Of a DNA stretch of 64,000 nucleotides, positions 59,590 through 64,000 are shown piece after piece. The position numbers and the translations under genes were made by a program. The stretch lies in NCBI GenBank assembly GCA_031835245.1, contig JAVKOQ010000101.1:1-64000 (forward strand). Reading direction: 5' to 3'. This DNA is from Balamuthia mandrillaris. Lineage: Eukaryota > Discosea > Longamoebia > Balamuthiidae. Each line of letters begins with the position of its first letter. Positions within the stretch are counted from its first letter, which is position 1. The notes beneath the pieces were generated by a model. That model was not told the origin of the DNA. It saw only the letters and a program-made list of their open reading frames with translations, and did not search any database.

Positions 59590-60422
59590 TCAATGTTGTT
59601 TTAACAGATCGGCAGACGAGGCTTCTGGTGATGGTACAATTTTCATGGCGGCATGTATGATGCACACTGCGCATATTGAAGCAAAAGGGAAAAAGAGATG
59701 GCGAAACAGTTCAGCGAACATGGAAGAAAAGAAAAAGGAACAAAGGAAATGGTTACCGGAGAAACTGGAAAGTGATAAATAGAGTAATGGTTTCGTCAAC
59801 TCCAGGAAGAACACAAGAACAATGATCGCTGTTGGTAGAATTGTAAAACGGAGAAATACGCTTCAGAAAAACAAAAAAAGAGAATAGAGAGAGAGAAACA
59901 AAAGGAGAAGAGAGAAGAGGAGAGAAGAGAGGGGAAGAAAGAAGAAAGAAGAAATTGGAAAAGAAAAAGAGAGAGAACAGAAAGAAGAGCATGGAATAAT
60001 AATATATGGGGGAGGATAGAAAATGAAAAAGGAAAAATATGGCCGAACAGATCGAAAAGAGAAGAGAAACGAGCTTAGGGGCTCAAAAGCAAAGGATGAG
60101 GTACATCCAAGATCAACTTTTGAATAGCTTTGAGAGAGGAAAGATAGAAGAGAAACGCGTACCTAAAAGAAGAAGAGCGCTGCGATGCAGTTGCGAAAGC
60201 TCTACAGTGCCAACATGAAGGGGCGTGTTGCGGAGAGCAAAGATAATGCCGGCACCCACCACTGCCGTCAATAACACTTGGAACAACTCCATATGAAATA
60301 CAAAACTATTTTCCCAAAAAAGAGTTAGTTGATTGATGTGAGAAAAGCAAAGAGAAGGTAAGAGAACGAAGAAGGAAGATAAGAAGGAGAAGGAGCAGAA
60401 GAAGAAGAAGAAGAAGAAGAAG

Positions 60423-60454
<32 letters not shown>

Positions 60455-62049
60455 GAACAAGAATAAGAAAAAGAAAAAGAAGAGAGTATGAGACGGATAG
60501 CAACCTCATGAGAAGAAGACAAACAGCAAATAGAACCGAGTAGTTACTTTTGAAGTAAACCATGTTACGTTGAACTCTGTCTTGTGCAACGAGAACATCC
60601 TCCGGCACTTTAAAAGCAGAGGACGAAGAAGATGGTGATGAGGAAGCATCGGAGGAAGGAGAGACCCCCAAAAACTCGTTCCAGCTGCGAAAGTCTTTGT
60701 AAAGACTTTCCCCAAAGTTTGTCACTTTATCAAACAACTTATTTCCTTCGGTCGACGTTGCTGAACCTTGTTCTCTTTGTTCTTTTCTATCCTCATTCGC
60801 TTCGTTGTTTCTGAAAGTAACAGAAGAAGAAGCACTTGGCAAAGGGTCTTTTCGTCTGGGTTGTGGTTCTGGCCTTCTATTCGTTACATTGGACGGAGGG
60901 GATGGCGATGGTGAAGAAGCAGAAGAAGTAACAGAAAAAGGAAGAGCTCGTTTTGCAGGAGGAGAAGAAGACAAAGAAGAAGGGGATGGTGATGGTGGAG
61001 AAACAGAAGAGGTAACGGGCAAAGGAGGAGGTGTTCGTTTTGGAGGAGAAGATGTAGCAGTGTTGTTCTTTGCTGCGGTAAAAGCAGTCGAAGCAGAAGT
61101 TGATGGGGGAACCGAAGGAGAAGGAGGAGAAGGAGAAGGTCGGGAGAGTGATTTCACAGCTTTGGGTTGGTATTGCTTCGCCTCTTCAGGAGAGAGCAGA
61201 GTAACATAGTTGGAAGGAAACATGCCAACCGTTCCATCCTGGCTTTGTCCTTTCCACCACTGTCCTTTCTGTTCCAGCACCGTGTAAACTGCCCCCTTTT
61301 GCAGCTCTAACTCATCAGGCCTCGTTGGGGCGTAACCCCACTTCGCTCTACACATTGTCGCTGGAGGAGTAGCGGCAGGAATGGCAGGTGGCGGTCTACG
61401 TGGAGCAATGTTATTGCTGCTGCTGTTGTTTGGCTCTGTCTTTCTGAGCTGAGGAACAAAAGGAGCAGTGTTGGTATTACTGGGTGGGGGTCGAACAGGT
61501 TGAGCGGATGAGGATGGAGCGGCTGGTTGGTTCGTGGCCTTTCGAAGCTTTGGCATGCCTCCAGCAAAGGGATTGAAGCCTCCTCCCATCATTCCTGCTG
61601 GACCAGATGAACTAGCTCCTCCTCCACTCCCGCCAGTCACACCAGAACCCACGCTTCCTCCGCCTCCGCCTCCGCCTCCTCCAGGTGCATCTTGTTGAGG
61701 GCAAAAAATGAGGAAAAAAAAAATAAACAAACGAAGATGAGAAAAAATAGTGTCAAGAAAGAATGGCTAGAAAGAAGAGAAAGAACCATAACAGCTAACA
61801 AAGAAACGAGGAAGAGAGAGAGAGAGAGAGAAGAGAGAGAGAGAAGAGAGAGAGAATACTTTTATTATTGGAGATAGCAGGACCGGATTTGTCCACGGTA
61901 ACGGCCTTCTTAAGCTTTCCTTTGCGAAAGCCCTCAATGTCTTGCAGAAGCGCCCCTCTGCCAGCGGTAGAGGCCCCAGAGGGAAGCTTCACAATGTTAG
62001 CGGGCGGCGGAGGCGGTGGCCCAGCCGGCGGTGGCGGTGGTCCACTCAT
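59590..62049 (-). CDS. WH2-SH3-PRA1 fusion protein
   Basis: Five exons (62,049-61,860, 61,690-60,505, 60,305-60,163, 59,828-59,757, 59,666-59,590) close in phase, 555 aa. After MSGPPPPPAGPPPPPP comes a WIP-type WH2 actin-monomer motif (LLQDIEGFRKGKLKKAVT). Gly- and Pro-rich linkers lead to an SH3 domain (RAKWGYAPTRPDELELQKGA, QWWKGQSQDGTVGMFPSNYV) and a Ser/Pro linker. The C-terminus is a PRA1 (prenylated Rab acceptor) domain: DRVQRNMVYFKSNYSVLFAV, TAVVGAGIIFALRN, AIIVLVFFLELTKPLLYL and CIIHAAMKIVPS. WH2/SH3 proteins act on actin assembly; PRA1 proteins are ER/Golgi membrane proteins that bind prenylated Rabs. Joining them would tether actin nucleation to secretory membranes. I know of no such combination. 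The PRA1 part rests on three small exons; RNA support is missing. Confidence 0.82.
60395..60452 (-). repeat. (TTC)n on the coding strand, intron of WH2-SH3-PRA1
   Basis: GAA array on the plus strand between the exons ending at 60,505 and starting at 60,305. Confidence 0.92.
61815..61856 (-). repeat. (TC)n on the coding strand, intron 1 of WH2-SH3-PRA1
   Basis: GA runs on the plus strand just after the donor at 61,859. Confidence 0.9.
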
Positions 62050-62135
62050 GCTTCTTGGCTACTACTTTTTTTTTGGTTTGCTCTCTTTTTTGTTCATGGA
62101 ATGCATTGGTTTGAATTGTCATTGGCCTGACACAG

Positions 62136-62349
62136 AGAGGAAAGAGGAGAGAGGAGAGAGGAGAGAGGAGAGAGGAGAGAGGAGAGAGGAGAGAGGAGAG
62201 AGCAGAGAGGAGAGAGGAGAGAGGAGAGAGGAGAGAGGAGAGAGCAGAGAGCAGAGAGCAGAGGGCAGAGAGAGAAAAGAGGAGAGCAGAGAGCCGAAGC
62301 GAGAAGAGAGAAGAAAGCAGAGAGAGAAAAGAGGAGAGAAGACAGACAG

Positions 62350-62393
<44 letters not shown>

Positions 62394-62395
62394 GT
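62136..62395. repeat. GAGAG minisatellite
   Basis: Units close to GAGAGGA repeat about 20 times, degrade into GAGAGCAGA, and end in a pure GA run (62,355-62,391). It lies 5' of the WH2-SH3-PRA1 start codon, so it is in its promoter or 5' UTR; on that gene's strand it is again pyrimidine-rich. Confidence 0.92.
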
Positions 62396-62996
62396 AAATG
62401 ATAAAGAAGAGGAGCAGCAGATGAAGGGAACCAAAAAAGCGTGCCAACGGGAGACGGGCGGCCAAATGGAGAAGTTAAATTCAAAGAAGAGAAACAAGAA
62501 AGACGAACGACTGCGAAGGAACTACACGATGGAGAGCAATCACAAAGGGAAAGCAAGAAGAATACTAGCGAGAACAAAAACGAGGGTAAAGATAAAGAAT
62601 GAAACGACAAGAAAGACTGCATGCCTGGAGAGAAAAAAAGAAAGAAACAGAACAAGAACATGAATATCCTCGTTGTAAAAAAGAAGAGCACAAAGGAAAG
62701 GAATAGAGTTAAAGATAAAAACAAAAAAATAAATTAAAAGAAAAAAAAAGAAAAGGATAACAAGCCGAAGAAAACATCTCATGAAGGCCAAACGCAAGTG
62801 CTGATGCAGTGTGCTGCTTTCATTGTCGTCCACCAAACGGCTCGTATCTCCTATCACCTTTTTTCTTCCCTTCTTCGTCGTTTCCACATACTATCCTCTT
62901 TCCTTTCCCCCTTTTTTTTTCTCTACAAAAAAACTGCCCAATCTTTTTCCCCCGTCATCATCCTCTGAGGCTTTTGGTTTTGAAGCGCGTTGTGTT
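62396..62996. other. Intergenic, purine-rich
   Basis: A plus-strand frame 62,391-62,663 is open only because the sequence is A- and G-rich; composition and lack of any motif argue against a gene. The rest is AT-rich with poly-A. Confidence 0.45.
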
Positions 62997-63203
62997 CTAC
63001 GTGGTGGTGTCGCCAGAAATCATCTGCACCGCCTCTGCGTGCTTCTGGGGGTCTGTTAGCTTTTTGAACGTCGAGTGATCAGGAGCCCCGATAACAAACT
63101 CGTCCTTCTTGCTCTTCTTCTTCTTCTTTTCCTTCTTCTTCTCCGTGGCACCACCCTCCGGGTTGTAGTCGTCCACGTACTCTCTCGCTAGCCATCCTCC
63201 CAT
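62997..63203 (-). CDS. Small hypothetical protein, 68 aa
   Basis: Single exon with ATG and stop: MGGWLAREYVDDYNPEGG, then a Lys-rich stretch, then FVIGAPDHSTFKKLTDPQ and KHAEAVQMISGDTTT. The two ends are not low complexity and look like real protein. A remote likeness of IGAPDHSTFKKL to a CRIB motif (ISxPxxFxH) lacks the second His and is not convincing. Not recognised. Confidence 0.5.
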   Translation of the reverse strand: MGGWLAREYVDDYNPEGGATEKKKEKKKKKSKKDEFVIGAPDHSTFKKLTDPQKHAEAVQMISGDTTT

Positions 63204-63749
63204 GATTAACGTTCGTTTATATGTATCGTTGTTAAATAAAGCGCCTTACCAAATGATTTGATGCTCTCTACAATATTTCAAAAAAGATTACTAAGGCTCA
63301 ACATTTAAAAAAAAAGTGAAGAGAAGAAACAAAAAAAGTGGAGCTTGGCCAAACCTTTTTGATCCACGATGAAAATAAAGAAATCGCTTTTGTGCAGCAG
63401 AGCGCGCCCGCAGTTCAATGGACAGAGGACCCGTTTCTTAAAAAGAATTCGCTGTTGGCGTGCGTGTATATGTGTGTATGCCACCCCCTGTTCCCAAGCG
63501 GTAGAGTTTTTTTGTTTGTGGCCACAGAGACGTTTTGGTCAACAAGAAATCGAGCCTACAAAAAAAGCAAAAGGCCCAACCCAAGATCTATTTCTGTTTA
63601 GTCTCCTTCTTCCCCCCTTCCTTCCTTCCTTCCTTCCTTCCTTTTTGTTTTTGGCACCCACCCACTCTTACTCTCGCTTTGGTGCCGCCAACGTCAAATT
63701 TTTCCCTCAAAGAGAGATAGAGGGAGGCTTCGGCCAAGGCAATTAAATT
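63204..63749. other. Divergent intergenic region
   Basis: Contains a (TTCC)n run at 63,618-63,642 and mixed AT-rich sequence. Open plus frames at 63,338-63,746 lack motifs. It should hold the promoters of the two flanking genes. Confidence 0.45.
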
Positions 63750-64000
63750 ATGTCGACCCAGATTCGTTTCGATGAAAGGCAAATGATTACATCAGCAGCC
63801 ACGCTGGAAATTTCCTCCGAGGATGATGACATCACCGTTTTGCCTCCCATTTCGATGACAGCTGACGTAGGATGGCTGACGCGCGTGCCTTTATTGTCGA
63901 CTTGGAAACTTGCGAAAGCAACCCACTCATTGAAATCACCGCTCCACCAAACGAGGTTTTTGACACCGCTTGATGGTTGTAATACCGCAGGCAGGGAAAT
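63750..64000 (+). CDS. N-terminal part of an unknown gene, cut by the window edge
   Basis: An ATG in AATTAAATTATGTCG context opens MSTQIRFDERQMITSAATLE, then ISSEDDDITVLPPISMTAD. From there either the frame continues to the edge or an intron starts at GTAGGA; a second frame nearby reads DARAFIVDLETCESNPLIEI. Neither is recognised. The model is provisional. Confidence 0.4.
   Translation, partial: MSTQIRFDERQMITSAATLEISSEDDDITVLPPISMTADVGWLTRVPLLSTWKLAKATHSLKSPLHQTRFLTPLDGCNTAGRE

Noticed and set aside
62391-62663. 90-aa basic frame on the plus strand
   Set aside because: It is purine-rich low-complexity sequence next to the GAGAG repeat, with no recognisable feature and no splice links.
63060-63110. 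CRIB motif in the 68-aa protein
   Set aside because: Only IxxP...F fits; the invariant His pair of ISxPxxFxHxxH is missing.

Overview
The window is nuclear DNA of a protist, most likely an amoebozoan; a discosean or centramoebid such as Balamuthia or Acanthamoeba is my guess, by inference only. The grounds are a gene set typical of amoebae (a myosin fused to a RhoGEF as in Dictyostelium MyoM, an F-box/SH2 protein, a Frizzled-like receptor, CH-domain/filamin cytoskeletal proteins, an intron-less actin), a Metazoa-like U2 snRNA, and dense small GT-AG introns. Most of these introns carry (TC)n or (TTC)n runs, nearly always on the coding strand. I rebuilt most multi-exon genes by hand and accepted a model only when exon phases closed; exon totals divisible by three are noted where they apply.

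Layout: 1-10,800 is mobile-element graveyard. It holds a Ty3/gypsy chromovirus fossil (1-5,175) inserted at the edge of a tyrosine-recombinase element with a chromodomain-like tail (5,176-~6,930), a second, truncated and opposite tyrosine-recombinase fossil (7,600-8,993), and a small DDE transposon with 60-bp inverted repeats (9,590-10,751). Next come a Crinkler-like nuclease/kinase gene (10,819-13,610, minus), a fragment of the gypsy leader/gag (13,920-14,240) and a small membrane-protein gene.

14,880-23,570 holds host genes, mostly on the minus strand: a Rho-type GTPase without CAAX box, an F-box gene carrying an 8-bp duplication, a 961-aa acyl-CoA-synthetase-like protein with a disrupted ATP loop, a U2 snRNA gene (plus strand) and a low-complexity 589-aa protein. 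24,650-42,400 is a cytoskeleton and signalling block: MyoM-like myosin, a CH-CH/filamin/coiled-coil/GAR crosslinker (convergent with the myosin), a Frizzled-like receptor and actin. 43,430-64,000 holds riboflavin kinase, F-box/SH2, F-box/SPRY, NUP155, a SWSAP1-like RecA ATPase, a 150-aa unknown, a WH2-SH3-PRA1 fusion protein, and the start of a gene that runs off the right edge.

Common theme: five of the genes (Rho GTPase, MyoM-like GEF-myosin, CH/GAR crosslinker, actin, WH2-SH3-PRA1) could work in one actin/Rho/membrane pathway. Nothing in the sequence shows that they are co-regulated. The most unusual items are the chromodomain next to a tyrosine recombinase, the WH2-SH3-PRA1 fusion, the CH-CH/filamin/GAR protein and the Crinkler-like gene.
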